Positions 1 through 7,976 of a stretch of DNA of 64,000 nucleotides are shown piece by piece. The stretch is from contig NC_016604.1 of assembly GCF_000230895.2 (NCBI RefSeq), forward strand, positions 3,844,001 to 3,908,000. Direction: 5' to 3'. The position numbers and the translations under genes are program-made. The notes under the pieces are model-generated. The model was not told where the DNA came from. It saw only the letters and a program-made list of their open reading frames with translations, and ran no database searches. This stretch comes from Mycolicibacterium rhodesiae NBB3. Its GTDB lineage: Bacteria; Actinomycetota; Actinomycetes; Mycobacteriales; Mycobacteriaceae. Each line of letters starts with the position of its first letter. The stretch's first letter is position 1.

Positions 1-25
1 AGAGCAGCTGACCCGCGGCGACCGG

Positions 26-1630
26 TCAGACCGGAAGCGCCAGCCGAGTCGGTTCGTCGTGTCCACGCAACGTCACCGAATCGCCGAGAGTCCAGTGCGC
101 GCGTTCGCTCTCGTCGGCATTCGAGACCGCGTCTGAGGACGCCAGCAGGTGTCCGGACTCTTCTTTGGCCAGTTCGCACAGCCGGGCGGCTTCGTTGACC
201 GGTTCGCCGATCACGGTGTACTCGAAGCGTTCGTTGGCGCCCACGTTGCCCGCCACTGCCATCCCCGCCGCGATACCGATACCTGCCTCACACTCGGGTG
301 CCTCGTCATGGATCCGACGGGCGATCGCACGTCCGGCGGCCAGCGCCTCGCCTTCCGGATTCTCGAGGTGATTGGGCGCGCCGAACACGGCCAGCGCCGC
401 GTCGCCCTCGAATTTGTTGACGAACCCGTGGTGACGATCGACCTCGTCGACGATCACGGCGAAAAACCGATTCAACAGATCGACCACTTCGGTCGCCGGC
501 CGGCCGGTCACCAACTGGGTGGACCCGATGATGTCGACGAAGATCACCGCGACGTGGCGCTCCTCGCCGCCCAGCTTCGGTCGCTGTTTTTCCGCCGCGG
601 CAGCCACCTCACGGCCGACGTGCCTGCCGAACAGATCCCGAACCCGCTCGCGCTCCTTCAGACCCTCGACCATCGAGTTGAAACCGCGCTGCAGCTGTCC
701 GAGTTCGGTTCCGTCGAACACCACCAAGCTGGTGTCGAGCTCGCCCCGCTCGACGCGGTTGAGCGCCGCGCGGACACCCCGCACCGGCGTGACCGTCAAC
801 CAGGCCAGGATCCACATCAGGATGAAGCCGAAGATCAACGCGAACGCAGCGAGGATCATGACGGCGACGGTGAACTGCTTCGGCGTCACGTTCTGCTGAA
901 GCAGCGTGATCAAGGCGGCCAGAAAGATCCCGAGCACCGGAACACCCGAGCCAAGGGCCCAGACCAACATCGTGCGACCCATGATGCCTTCGGCGATACG
1001 ACGCGGAGGCTTGCCCGCCTCGAGCGCCTGTGCCGCGACGGGCCGCAGCGCGAACTCCGTGAACAGGTAACAGCTGGCCGAGACGACGATGCCGGGAAAG
1101 CTGATGCCCAACAACCACTTCGGGACGAAGTCAGAGTTGACCCGCGCGTACAGGAACGTGAGCACGATGGTGCCGATGCCCCACAGGACCAGCAGCACAC
1201 GTGTCAACCGCCACGGCGCGTAGAAGGTGTTGCGCTGATCCTCGCGAGTAGGCGGTCGTTCCTCGATCGCCCAGCGCACGTTGTTCATCACCCGCCGGGT
1301 CGCCCAGAAGACCCCGACGATCAGCGCGGTCGCGACATAGATCGGCACCGCGATGAACGTGATCCAGCGGACTTCGGGTTCGAACACGCTCGGCGTCGGG
1401 AAGGCGACGATGACCACGAGCGACGCGACCCCGATCCCGATGAGATTCGCGACGATCACGAATACGGTGAGAATGATCTGGATGCGCACGCGCCGTCGGC
1501 GTTGGCTCTCGGATACCCGGCCCAACACCCATGAGCCGTATTCGGGCGTGGCGGGTACGCGGCTGCTCTGGCGTGTCACCCGCTCCAGCACCCGACCGAG
1601 CCGTTGGGCGACGCTCTTGTTGGCGGTCAT
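26..1630 (-). CDS. Membrane-anchored class III adenylate cyclase (HAMP-cyclase)
   Basis: Makes cAMP from ATP at the inner face of the membrane. The 534-residue protein has about six hydrophobic segments (roughly residues 47-280), a HAMP linker (about 280-335, ending in RGFNSMVEGLKERERV) and a C-terminal cyclase domain. Metal-binding Asp lie in VIFVDIIGST and KFEGDAALAVFG, where the Lys is the adenine contact; the second adenine residue is the Thr of FEYTVIG, and transition-state Asn and Arg are in VNEAARL. All catalytic positions appear present, so it should be active. It matches the Rv1318c-Rv1320c cyclases and holds the position of Rv1320c beside nucS. It is divergent from nucS, 47 bases away. 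The signal sensed is unknown. Confidence 0.93.
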   Translation of the reverse strand: MTANKSVAQRLGRVLERVTRQSSRVPATPEYGSWVLGRVSESQRRRRVRIQIILTVFVIVANLIGIGVASLVVIVAFPTPSVFEPEVRWITFIAVPIYVATALIVGVFWATRRVMNNVRWAIEERPPTREDQRNTFYAPWRLTRVLLVLWGIGTIVLTFLYARVNSDFVPKWLLGISFPGIVVSASCYLFTEFALRPVAAQALEAGKPPRRIAEGIMGRTMLVWALGSGVPVLGIFLAALITLLQQNVTPKQFTVAVMILAAFALIFGFILMWILAWLTVTPVRGVRAALNRVERGELDTSLVVFDGTELGQLQRGFNSMVEGLKERERVRDLFGRHVGREVAAAAEKQRPKLGGEERHVAVIFVDIIGSTQLVTGRPATEVVDLLNRFFAVIVDEVDRHHGFVNKFEGDAALAVFGAPNHLENPEGEALAAGRAIARRIHDEAPECEAGIGIAAGMAVAGNVGANERFEYTVIGEPVNEAARLCELAKEESGHLLASSDAVSNADESERAHWTLGDSVTLRGHDEPTRLALPV

Positions 1631-1677
1631 CGTGGCTAAAGCCTAGGTTGCCCTCCTGCCCGCCTAAGGTGGTTCGG

Positions 1678-2349
1678 GTGCGTCTCGTGATCGCCCAGTG
1701 CACCGTCGACTACGTCGGGCGCCTGACCGCTCATCTGCCGTCAGCCCGACGACTGTTGCTGATCAAGGCCGACGGGTCAGTCAGCATCCACGCCGACGAC
1801 CGCGCCTACAAGCCGCTGAACTGGATGAGCCCGCCCTGCTGGCTGACCGAAGAGCCCGACGGGCCTGCGCCGGTGTGGGTGGTTCAGAACAAGGCGGGAG
1901 AGCAGCTGCGCATCACCGTGGAAGACATCGAGCATGACTCCAGCCACGAACTCGGTGTGGACCCCGGATTGGTGAAGGACGGCGTCGAAGCGCATCTGCA
2001 GGAGCTGCTGGCCGAACACGTCGAGCTGCTCGGCGTCGGCTACTCATTGGTGCGCCGCGAATACATGACGGCCATCGGACCGGTCGATCTGCTGTGCCGC
2101 GACGAGACCGGTCGTTCGGTCGCGGTCGAGATCAAACGGCGAGGTGAGATCGACGGCGTCGAACAGCTCACCCGCTATCTGGAGCTCCTCAACCGCGACA
2201 CCCTGCTTGCGCCGGTCGCCGGTGTCTTCGCCGCACAGCAGATCAAACCTCAGGCTCGGACGCTGGCGGCTGACCGCGGGATCCGTTGCGTGACGTTGGA
2301 CTACGACCAGATGCGCGGTATGGACAACGACGAGTTCCGGCTCTTCTGA
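1678..2349 (+). CDS. nucS: Mismatch-specific endonuclease NucS (EndoMS)
   Basis: Cuts both strands at mismatched bases and serves as the non-canonical mismatch repair system of mycobacteria, which lack MutS/MutL. The N-terminal DNA-binding domain is followed by a RecB-like nuclease core with Asp137 (GPVDLLC) and Glu151-x-Lys153 (VAVEIKRRG). The GTG at 1678 gives 223 residues beginning RLVIAQCTVDYVGRL after the initiator, the length and start known for the family; an upstream ATG in frame at 1531 lies inside the divergent cyclase gene and was rejected. The C-terminus has an acidic, hydrophobic tail (DNDEFRLF), as expected for the beta-clamp-interacting end. The small zinc-ribbon gene follows 10 bases downstream. 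Confidence 0.95.
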   Translation: MRLVIAQCTVDYVGRLTAHLPSARRLLLIKADGSVSIHADDRAYKPLNWMSPPCWLTEEPDGPAPVWVVQNKAGEQLRITVEDIEHDSSHELGVDPGLVKDGVEAHLQELLAEHVELLGVGYSLVRREYMTAIGPVDLLCRDETGRSVAVEIKRRGEIDGVEQLTRYLELLNRDTLLAPVAGVFAAQQIKPQARTLAADRGIRCVTLDYDQMRGMDNDEFRLF

Positions 2350-2359
2350 GCGCCGCGAC

Positions 2360-2656
2360 ATGCCCCGGCGCCGTCCACCGCCGCGCAAGCAACGCGCGTT
2401 ACCGCCGCTGATCGAGAGCAGGCGGATCGAAACAGGTCCGGACGGCTATGAGTACGAAGTGCGCCCGGTCGCGGCCGCACGCGCCACGAAGACCTACCGC
2501 TGCCCCGGCTGTGATCACGAGATTCGCCCGGGCACTGCGCATTTGGTCGTCCTGCCGGCCGATCGCGGTGATCAGGGTGCAGAGGACAGACGGCATTGGC
2601 ACACCCCATGCTGGACGCACCGGGCGACCCGGAGTCCTACTCGAAAGTGGTCCTGA
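2360..2656 (+). CDS. Small putative zinc-ribbon protein, function unknown
   Basis: A 98-residue basic protein beginning 10 bases after the nucS stop and probably cotranscribed with it. It has a proline/arginine-rich N-terminus and a likely zinc site: Cys48-x2-Cys51 (YRCPGCDHEI), then His residues and a closing Cys in RRHWHTPCW near residue 84. Homologues in other mycobacteria are commonly labelled 'ATP/GTP-binding protein', but no nucleotide-binding motif is visible, so I do not adopt that name. Its constant position beside nucS hints at a nucleic-acid role, which is inference only. Confidence 0.8.
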   Translation: MPRRRPPPRKQRALPPLIESRRIETGPDGYEYEVRPVAAARATKTYRCPGCDHEIRPGTAHLVVLPADRGDQGAEDRRHWHTPCWTHRATRSPTRKWS

Positions 2657-2673
2657 CGGCCTAGCAGTCGCCG

Positions 2674-3144
2674 TCAGTGATCGGCGGCGGGCTCGACGAG
2701 CTCGATCAGGACACCACCGGCATCCTTGGGATGAATGAAGTTGATCCGCGAATTGGCGGTGCCACGACGGGGCTCGTCGTAGAGCAGGCGTACGCCCTCG
2801 GCGCGAAGCCGGTCGCTGAGCGCGTCGATGTCGCTGGTGCGATACGCCAGCTGCTGCAGGCCGGGGCCGCGCTTGTCGATGAACTTGGCGATCGTCGAGG
2901 TCTCATCGAGTGGCGCCATGAGCTGGATCTGCGCGCTGCCGACGGGTGCGCCGCGCACCGAAAGCATCGCCTCGCGGACGCCCTGATCCTCGTTGATCTC
3001 TTCGTGCAGGACGATCATGCCGAGGCGGTCGTGGTACCACTTGATGGCGGCGTCGAGGTCGGGGACCGCGATGCCGACGTGATCGATAGCCGTCACGAGG
3101 GCGCTCGCGAGCGCCGGACGTGCGTCTACGTGTTCAGTGGTCAT
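2674..3144 (-). CDS. mce: Methylmalonyl-CoA epimerase
   Basis: Interconverts (S)- and (R)-methylmalonyl-CoA in the propionate/methylmalonyl pathway. The 156-residue protein is a glyoxalase/VOC-fold enzyme with two beta-alpha-beta-beta-beta modules: metal ligand His22 in AIDHVGIAVPDLD, and the C-terminal Glu in GGVLIELVEP. Where many epimerases carry a His ligand (GLHHIAY), this one has GLQQLAY; Gln here seems usual in actinobacterial homologues as far as I recall. The start at 3144 (MTTEHVDAR) was chosen because the 38-residue upstream extension runs through the intergenic region into fadA4 and is not family-like. Divergent from fadA4 with 83 bases between. Confidence 0.9.
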   Translation of the reverse strand: MTTEHVDARPALASALVTAIDHVGIAVPDLDAAIKWYHDRLGMIVLHEEINEDQGVREAMLSVRGAPVGSAQIQLMAPLDETSTIAKFIDKRGPGLQQLAYRTSDIDALSDRLRAEGVRLLYDEPRRGTANSRINFIHPKDAGGVLIELVEPAADH

Positions 3145-3216
3145 CACGTAACGGTAACCTTGAGACAGATGTTTGCGGAATGTGTCATGGGCCACATCTT
3201 TGAATACCCAGTTCGT

Positions 3217-3222
3217 GGAGGT
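3217..3222 (+). promoter_or_regulatory. Strong Shine-Dalgarno for fadA4
   Basis: GGAGGT ends five bases before the ATG at 3228 and fixes the thiolase start. The surrounding 3145-3227 gap is the shared divergent promoter region of mce and fadA4. Confidence 0.7.
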
Positions 3223-3227
3223 AATAA

Positions 3228-4409
3228 ATGACGACGTCGGTGATTGTTGCTGGAGCACGTACTCCGGTTGGCAAACTCATGGGTTCGCTGAAGGATTTTT
3301 CCGGCAGTGACCTGGGTGCCATCGCGATCGCAGGGGCGCTGGAAAAAGCCAAGGTCGAAGCCTCCGCGGTCGAATACGTCATCATGGGCCAGGTTCTCAC
3401 GGCCGGAGCGGGGCAAATGCCCGCGAGACAGGCTGCCGTGGCGGCCGGCATCGGCTGGGACGTGCCATCGCTGACCATCAACAAGATGTGTCTGTCCGGC
3501 ATCGACGCCATCGCCCTGGCCGACCAGTTGATCCGCGCGGGCGAATTCGACGTCGTGGTCGCGGGTGGCCAGGAGTCGATGACCAAGGCGCCACACCTGC
3601 TGATGGACAGCCGTGCCGGTTACAAGTACGGCGACGTGACCGTGCTCGACCACTTGGCCTACGACGGCCTTCACGATGTCTTCACCGATCAGCCGATGGG
3701 TGCATTGACCGAGCAGCGCAATGACACAGACCAGTTCACCCGCGCTGAGCAGGACGAGTTCGCGGCACGCTCGCACCAAAAGGCCGCTGCGGCATGGAAA
3801 GACGGCGTGTTCGCCGACGAGGTGGTACCGGTGAAGATCCCGCAGCGCAAGGGTGACGCGATCGAGTTCACCGAGGATGAGGGCATCCGCGCCAACACCA
3901 CCGCCGAGTCGCTGGCCGGCCTGAAGCCGGCATTCCGCAAGGACGGCACCATCACCGCCGGGTCTGCGTCGCAGATCTCGGACGGGGCTGCCGCGGTGGT
4001 CGTGATGAACAAGGAGAAGGCCCAGGAGCTCGGGTTGACCTGGTTGTGCGAGATCGGCGCCCATGGCGTGGTCGCGGGCCCGGATTCCACCTTGCAGTCC
4101 CAGCCGGCCAATGCGATCAAGAAGGCCATTGCCCGTGAGGGCATCTCGGTCGACCAACTGGACGTCATCGAGATCAACGAAGCGTTTTCAGCCGTGGGGC
4201 TCGCGTCGATGAAGGAGTTGGGCGTCGACCCCGAGAAGGTCAACGTCAACGGTGGTGCGATTGCCATCGGGCATCCGATCGGTATGTCGGGTGCCCGGAT
4301 CACCCTGCACGCCGCTCTTGAGCTGGCACGACGCGGTTCCGGCTATGCCGTGGCAGCGCTGTGCGGGGCCGGGGGACAGGGCGACGCGTTGGTGCTGCGC
4401 GCGGGCTGA
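3228..4409 (+). CDS. fadA4: Acetyl-CoA acetyltransferase (thiolase) FadA4
   Basis: Catalyses reversible thiolytic cleavage or condensation of acetoacetyl-CoA. The 393-residue length is standard for class II thiolases. The nucleophile Cys88 lies in NKMCLSGIDA, the second half of the active site is His349 (GHPIGMSGAR) and Cys379 (ALCGAGGQGDA), and the NEAFS motif is present. The ATG at 3228 has an ideal ribosome-binding site. The pair epimerase/fadA4 matches Rv1322A/Rv1323. Cytoplasmic homotetramer by family knowledge. No anomaly was seen. Confidence 0.95.
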   Translation: MTTSVIVAGARTPVGKLMGSLKDFSGSDLGAIAIAGALEKAKVEASAVEYVIMGQVLTAGAGQMPARQAAVAAGIGWDVPSLTINKMCLSGIDAIALADQLIRAGEFDVVVAGGQESMTKAPHLLMDSRAGYKYGDVTVLDHLAYDGLHDVFTDQPMGALTEQRNDTDQFTRAEQDEFAARSHQKAAAAWKDGVFADEVVPVKIPQRKGDAIEFTEDEGIRANTTAESLAGLKPAFRKDGTITAGSASQISDGAAAVVVMNKEKAQELGLTWLCEIGAHGVVAGPDSTLQSQPANAIKKAIAREGISVDQLDVIEINEAFSAVGLASMKELGVDPEKVNVNGGAIAIGHPIGMSGARITLHAALELARRGSGYAVAALCGAGGQGDALVLRAG

Positions 4410-4453
4410 GCATCTACGACGCCACGTAGTAATTCCCTACGTCTTCGGGCACA

Positions 4454-4837
4454 ATGGCGGCCATGACAGGCGCATTTGACCTTCGATCCGTTGCTGGATG
4501 GTTCCGGCTCGTCGCGCTGCTCGAGGCCGTCAGCTGGGTCGGTCTGCTGGTCGGGATGTATTTCAAGTACCTGGCCAGCGCACCTACCGAGATCGGCGTC
4601 AAGGTGTTCGGCATGGCGCACGGGTTGGTCTTCGTCGCGTTCGTGGCGGCGGCCCTGCTGGCCGGCATCACCTTCAAATGGACGATCGGGACATGGTTGC
4701 TGGCGGCGGTCGCGAGCATCGTGCCACTGGGCAGTGTGATCTTCCTCATATGGGCAGATCGGACCGGCAAAATGGGCGTTGCGGCATCGGCAGCGGCAAT
4801 CCTCCAACCAGGGCAGCCAGTACCGGAAACGACGTGA
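4454..4837 (+). CDS. DUF3817 integral membrane protein
   Basis: A membrane protein of 127 residues (124 from an internal ATG at 4463) with three or four hydrophobic helices; the DUF3817 signature is visible around FRLVALLEAVSWVGLLVGMY and GMAHGLVFVAF. The substrate and role of this family are unknown. It lies between fadA4 and the thioredoxin-like gene on the same strand. A second DUF3817 protein is encoded at 30462-30794, so the window holds two paralogues. The start could be either ATG. Confidence 0.8.
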   Translation: MAAMTGAFDLRSVAGWFRLVALLEAVSWVGLLVGMYFKYLASAPTEIGVKVFGMAHGLVFVAFVAAALLAGITFKWTIGTWLLAAVASIVPLGSVIFLIWADRTGKMGVAASAAAILQPGQPVPETT

Positions 4838-4850
4838 CAAACTTGTGGGC

Positions 4851-5741
4851 GTGACTCGTCCACGTCCTGTCGCCGCCTCCATGGCCGGTGCGATCGACCT
4901 ATCGGCCCTCAAACAGCCGGCCGCCGCCAGTGGTGAGGGTGCAGCGGGTCCGGCCGGCGGTGTGGAGGTCACCGAGGCCAATCTGGAAGCCGAGGTACTG
5001 GTTCGCTCCAGCCAGGTTCCCGTGGTCGTACTGCTCTGGTCACCACGCAGTGACGCGAGTATCCAGCTCGGCGACGCACTGGCTGGCCTTGCCGCGGCCG
5101 ACGGCGGCAAGTGGTCGCTCGCCACGGTCAACGTCGACACCACCCCGAGGGTGGCGCAGATGTTCGGCGTCCAGGCGATCCCCACCGTCGTGGCATTGGG
5201 AGCGGGACAGCCGCTGTCGAGCTTTCAGGGGATGCAGCCGCCCGAGCAGCTGCGCGGTTGGATCGACTCGCTGCTGAGTGCGACCGCGGGCAAGCTCAGC
5301 GGCGGAGGCGACGGCGAGGATCCCGAACAGATCGACCCCGAACTGGCCCAGGCGCGAGAGCATCTGGACGCCGGCGACTTCGACGCCGCGCGCAGCGCAT
5401 ACCAGGCAATCCTCGATGCCAAGCCGAATGATCCCGAGGCCAAGGGTGCGGTGCGCCAGATCTCGTTTCTGCAACGCGCCTCCGGCCATCGTCCCGACGC
5501 CGTGGCCGCCGCGGACGCCGCACCCGACGACATCGACGTAGTGCTCGCAGCGGCCGATGTGGAGATCCTTCAGCAGAACATCGCGGCGGCATTCGATCGG
5601 CTGATCGATCTGTTCAAGCGCACCGCCGACGACGATCGCACCAGGGTGCGGACACGGCTGATCGAGTTGTTCGATCTCTTCGACCCGGCCGATCCCGAGG
5701 TGATCGCCGGACGGCGGAAACTGGCCAACGCGCTCTACTGA
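4851..5741 (+). CDS. Thioredoxin-fold/TPR protein (CnoX/YbbN-like)
   Basis: Probable cytoplasmic co-chaperone-type protein equivalent to Rv1324. An N-terminal thioredoxin fold (about residues 45-155, with the cis-Pro loop in VQAIPTVVALGAG) is followed by TPR-like helices (about 170-296: LAQAREHLDAGDFDAARSAY). The redox motif is missing: where CxxC is expected the sequence reads LLWSPRSDAS, with no cysteine, so it cannot act as a disulfide reductase. YbbN-family proteins are known holdases, which fits this loss. The GTG at 4851 gives 296 residues; the in-frame ATG upstream lies inside the DUF3817 gene. Ends 14 bases before the convergent glgB. Confidence 0.85.
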   Translation: MTRPRPVAASMAGAIDLSALKQPAAASGEGAAGPAGGVEVTEANLEAEVLVRSSQVPVVVLLWSPRSDASIQLGDALAGLAAADGGKWSLATVNVDTTPRVAQMFGVQAIPTVVALGAGQPLSSFQGMQPPEQLRGWIDSLLSATAGKLSGGGDGEDPEQIDPELAQAREHLDAGDFDAARSAYQAILDAKPNDPEAKGAVRQISFLQRASGHRPDAVAAADAAPDDIDVVLAAADVEILQQNIAAAFDRLIDLFKRTADDDRTRVRTRLIELFDLFDPADPEVIAGRRKLANALY

Positions 5742-5755
5742 GGCGCGTCCCGGGA

Positions 5756-7972
5756 TTATTGCCCGGGATCGACAGGCTCGAACCAGAGCGCGGCGAGCGG
5801 CGGCAGCACCATGACCGCCGAAGCCGGACGGCCGTGCCATGGGTCATCGGTGGCTTCGACCGCCCCGTAGTTGCCGATGCCCGTGCCGTTGTAGATGTCG
5901 GCGTCGGAGTTGAGCACCTCCCGCCAGGTGCCCGCATGCGGCAGGCCGAGCCGGTATCGGGTGTGCTCGGAACCGGAGAAGTTGAACACGCAGGCCAGTT
6001 TCGACCCGTCGTCGCCGAACCGGATGAAGCTCAGCACGTTGTTGGCCGAGTCATTGGCATCGATCCACGAGTAGCCTTCCGGCCTCGTGTCCTGTGACCA
6101 CAGCGCGCGCCTGCTGCTGTAGATCTTGTTCATATCCTGAACGAAGCGCTGCACACCGGTGGAGAAGCTGTTCTCGTCGAGCTGATACCAGTCGACGCCC
6201 CGTTCCTCCGACCACTCTGCGCGCTGAGCGATCTCCTGCCCCATGAACAGCAGTTGCTTTCCAGGATGGGCCCATTGGTAGGCCAACAACCCGCGTAACC
6301 CGGCGGCTTTGGTGTGATCGTCACCCGGCATGCGTCCCCACAGCGTGCCCTTGCCGTGCACCACCTCGTCGTGGCTGATCGGCAGCACGAAGTTCTCACT
6401 GAACGCGTAGATCATCGAGAATGTGATCTCGCCATGGTGATAGCTGCGGTGGATGGGGTCACGCTTGATGAACTCCAGGGTGTCGTTCATCCACCCCATG
6501 TTCCACTTCATCGAGAAGCCAAGCCCGCCAAGGTTTGTCGGCCGGGTCACGCCGGGCCACGACGTCGACTCTTCGGCGACGGTGACGATACCGGGCACCA
6601 GCTTGTGCACCGTGGCATTCATCTCCTGCAGGAACTGGACGGCTTCGAGGTTCTCGCGGCCACCGTAGACGTTGGGTGTCCAGCCGCCTTCTGGTCGCGA
6701 GTAGTCCAAATAGAGCATCGATGCGACGGCGTCGACGCGCAACCCGTCGATGTGATACTCCTGCAGCCAGTACAGCGCGTTGGCGACCAGGAAGTTGCGG
6801 ACCTCGGCGCGGCCGAAGTCGAACACATAAGTGCCCCAGTCGAGTTGTTCGCCGCGGCGCGGATCGGAGTGCTCGTAGAGCGCGGTGCCGTCGAATCGGC
6901 CCAACGCCCACGCATCCTTGGGGAAGTGGGCAGGCACCCAGTCCATGATCACGCCGATGCCCGCCTGGTGAAGGGTGTCGACCACATGACGGAACTCGTC
7001 GGGCGTGCCCAGTCGCGACGTCGGCGCGTAGTACGACGTCACCTGATAGCCCCACGAGCCGCCGAACGGATGCTCGGCGACCGGCATCAGCTCGACGTGG
7101 GTGAAGCCGTTGTCGACGACGTATTCGGTGAGCTCGGTAGCCAATTCGCGATAGGTCAGGCCGGGCCGCCACGACATCAGGTGCACCTCGTAGGTGCTCA
7201 TCGGCTCGAACACCGGGTTCTGGTTGGCACGCTGAGTCATCCAGTCCTGGTCAGTCCAGGTGTACTCGCTCTTGGTGACCTTCGATGCCGTCTGCGGCGG
7301 CACCTCGGTCGCGAACGCCATCGGATCGGCACGATCGCTCACAGAACCGTCGGCGCCGTGCACGCGGAACTTGTACAGCCCGCCGATGTCGAAGCCGGGC
7401 CAGAACAGCTCCCACACACCCGTCGATCCGAGCACCCGTAGCTGAGCTTCATTGCCGTCCCAGTGGTTGAACTCACCGATCAGGCTGACGCCCTTCGCGT
7501 TCGGCGCCCATACCGCGAACGAGACTCCGTCGACCACGCCGTCGGGCGTGGTGAAACTGCGGGGATGGGCGCCGAGGATCTCCCACAGTCGCTCGTGGCG
7601 GCCCTCGGCGAAGAGGTGCAGGTCGATCTCGCCGAGAGTGGGCAGGAAGCGATACGCGTCGGCGATGGTGTGCACGTTGTGCGCGTCGCCCGAGCCGTAG
7701 TCGACCTCGAGCCGATAGTCCAACAGATTCGTCATCGGCAAGGCCACAGCGAACAATCCGCCCTCGATGTGCTGGAACGGATAGCGCTCGCCGCCCACCA
7801 GGGCCACCACTCCGGTCGCATGCGGCCGGTAGGCGCGAAGCACCGTGTGGTCGTCGTATTCGTGCGCACCCAGGACCGAATGGGGATCGTGGTGTTCGCC
7901 TGCGAGCAGACGATTCACATCCGCAGTATGTGGGCGCAGATTCGGGCTCGTGAGTTGGTTGGTCTGCGTCAT
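5756..7972 (-). CDS. glgB: 1,4-alpha-glucan branching enzyme GlgB
   Basis: Introduces alpha-1,6 branches into alpha-1,4-glucan. The 738-residue protein has the GlgB layout: an N-terminal beta-sandwich (about 20-115), a CBM48 (about 145-235), a GH13 barrel and a C-terminal beta domain. Catalytic residues are Asp414 (GLRVDAVASM), Glu467 (VTVAEEST) and the His-Asp pair of ISHDEVVHGKG. It lies four bases downstream of glgE on the same strand, so the two are cotranscribed. Together with GlgE it forms the maltose-1-phosphate route to glucan, where GlgE builds linear chains and GlgB branches them. The PE_PGRS gene found beside glgB in M. tuberculosis is absent. Confidence 0.97.
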   Translation of the reverse strand: MTQTNQLTSPNLRPHTADVNRLLAGEHHDPHSVLGAHEYDDHTVLRAYRPHATGVVALVGGERYPFQHIEGGLFAVALPMTNLLDYRLEVDYGSGDAHNVHTIADAYRFLPTLGEIDLHLFAEGRHERLWEILGAHPRSFTTPDGVVDGVSFAVWAPNAKGVSLIGEFNHWDGNEAQLRVLGSTGVWELFWPGFDIGGLYKFRVHGADGSVSDRADPMAFATEVPPQTASKVTKSEYTWTDQDWMTQRANQNPVFEPMSTYEVHLMSWRPGLTYRELATELTEYVVDNGFTHVELMPVAEHPFGGSWGYQVTSYYAPTSRLGTPDEFRHVVDTLHQAGIGVIMDWVPAHFPKDAWALGRFDGTALYEHSDPRRGEQLDWGTYVFDFGRAEVRNFLVANALYWLQEYHIDGLRVDAVASMLYLDYSRPEGGWTPNVYGGRENLEAVQFLQEMNATVHKLVPGIVTVAEESTSWPGVTRPTNLGGLGFSMKWNMGWMNDTLEFIKRDPIHRSYHHGEITFSMIYAFSENFVLPISHDEVVHGKGTLWGRMPGDDHTKAAGLRGLLAYQWAHPGKQLLFMGQEIAQRAEWSEERGVDWYQLDENSFSTGVQRFVQDMNKIYSSRRALWSQDTRPEGYSWIDANDSANNVLSFIRFGDDGSKLACVFNFSGSEHTRYRLGLPHAGTWREVLNSDADIYNGTGIGNYGAVEATDDPWHGRPASAVMVLPPLAALWFEPVDPGQ

Positions 7973-7976
7973 CTCG

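Noticed and set aside
3144..4157. 337-residue minus-strand open frame opposite fadA4
   Set aside because: Shadow of the thiolase gene; low-complexity composition and no family features.
6314..7441. 375-residue plus-strand open frame opposite glgB
   Set aside because: Antisense to a well-supported enzyme; typical GC-rich artefact.
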